In this document: in pieces, positions 6,955 through 7,107 of the stretch
Layout: each line of letters opens with the position of its first letter
Numbering within the stretch: the stretch's first letter is position 1
DNA from: an uncultured Caryophanales bacterium
GTDB lineage: Bacteria; Bacillota_I; Bacilli_A; Acholeplasmatales; Anaeroplasmataceae
NCBI GenBank assembly: GCA_937885165.1
Contig: CAKZZJ010000136.1
Location: forward strand, 1-7,107
Reading direction: 5' to 3'
Length of the DNA stretch: 7,107 nucleotides
Notes under the pieces: generated by a model
What the model was told of the DNA's origin: nothing
Database searches by the model: none
Seen by the model: only the letters and a program-made list of their open reading frames with translations
Made by a program: the position numbers and the translations under genes

Positions 6955-7053
6955 AACGACAAAGCGGTAGTCTCCCAGTTCAAGGGGTGCATATTCGTAT
7001 TCCAGAGTGTCGCAATTAAGCTTTATGGCAGTGTTCTTTTTTCCTACTGCAAC
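6804..7053 (-). pseudogene. galK: Internal fragment of a galactokinase gene (galK)
   Basis: The frame running from GTT at 7053 through the ATG at 6954 reads VAVGKKNTAIKLNCDTLEYE, then LGDYRFVVMNTNK, LADSKYNERREQCEKALELL and LCDLTPDEWEKVK. These match the middle of GHMP-family galactokinases (compare NTNKxxELADSKYNERRxECE). Roughly 80 residues of a protein normally near 390 are present; the substrate-binding and ATP-binding ends are both missing. The bases are clearly richer in G+C than the genes to the left, with CGG, CGC, CTG and GCC codons, so the source is different. It joins the adhesin in frame near 6795-6805 and is cut off on the other side near 7054, where the frame hits TGA. It is a remnant or a chimeric join, not a working gene. 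Confidence 0.82.
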
Positions 7054-7107
7054 GCTTCAGTCAGGACGTTATGGAGCACTTCCGCACCGGCGACATGCCC
7101 GTCACGT
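7054..7107. other. Short GC-rich sequence of unknown origin at the window end
   Basis: The galactokinase similarity stops here. Both strands have an open frame: plus reads FSQDVMEHFRTGDMPVT, minus reads DGHVAGAEVLHNVLTEA. The plus frame has G/C at almost every third position, as in a coding region of a GC-rich genome, but the stretch is too short to assign. Confidence 0.4.

Overview
The low-GC part of this window (about 1-6800) is a block of conjugative-transfer genes, all on the minus strand, from an integrative conjugative element or plasmid. The very AT-rich sequence, strong AGGAGG/AGGTGA ribosome binding sites, TTG start codons and a sortase-type surface protein point to an uncultured low-GC Firmicutes or Mollicutes-related anaerobe. 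No database was searched, so the host is an inference.

In transcription order (right to left): a cell-wall-anchored repeat adhesin of SpaA/Cna-B type (about 6800-4741); a terminator hairpin (4711-4736); two unrecognised proteins of 129 and 355 aa (4691-4302, 4302-3235); a PcfB/DUF3801-like protein of 409 aa (3248-2019); and a VirD4/TraG/PcfC coupling ATPase (2016-49). The last four genes overlap or sit 2 nt apart and form one translationally coupled unit. The proposed logic is that the surface adhesin holds the mating pair together, while the PcfB-like protein and the coupling ATPase recruit the relaxosome to the transfer channel.

The main discovery is in virD4. Its frame is broken six times, and every break has the same form: an in-frame CGG codon at which one C must be skipped so that the next codon is GGN (Gly). 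Applying +1 at each CGG gives a continuous 653-aa VirD4 with every hallmark motif intact (Walker A GRPGTGKS, DPKGE, MDEWAQLGEIP, GLQSLSQL). The six sites lie inside conserved motifs. Scanned by eye, positions 1-6800 contain no in-frame CGG anywhere else on the coding strand; the only other three CGG trinucleotides straddle codons (nnC GGn). In-frame CGG therefore coincides with a +1 shift six times out of six and never reads as ordinary Arg. This is not how random decay or sequencing error looks. It suggests a recoding system: multi-site +1 frameshifting or quadruplet (CGGN = Gly) decoding in a host where CGG is not read normally.

The right end is a patchwork. From about 6800 to 7053 the sequence is a fragment of a galactokinase gene (galK), joined in frame to the adhesin and replacing its N-terminus. 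Positions 7054-7107 are a third, GC-rich piece. This looks like a rearrangement or an assembly chimera, so the adhesin's true start is not in the window.
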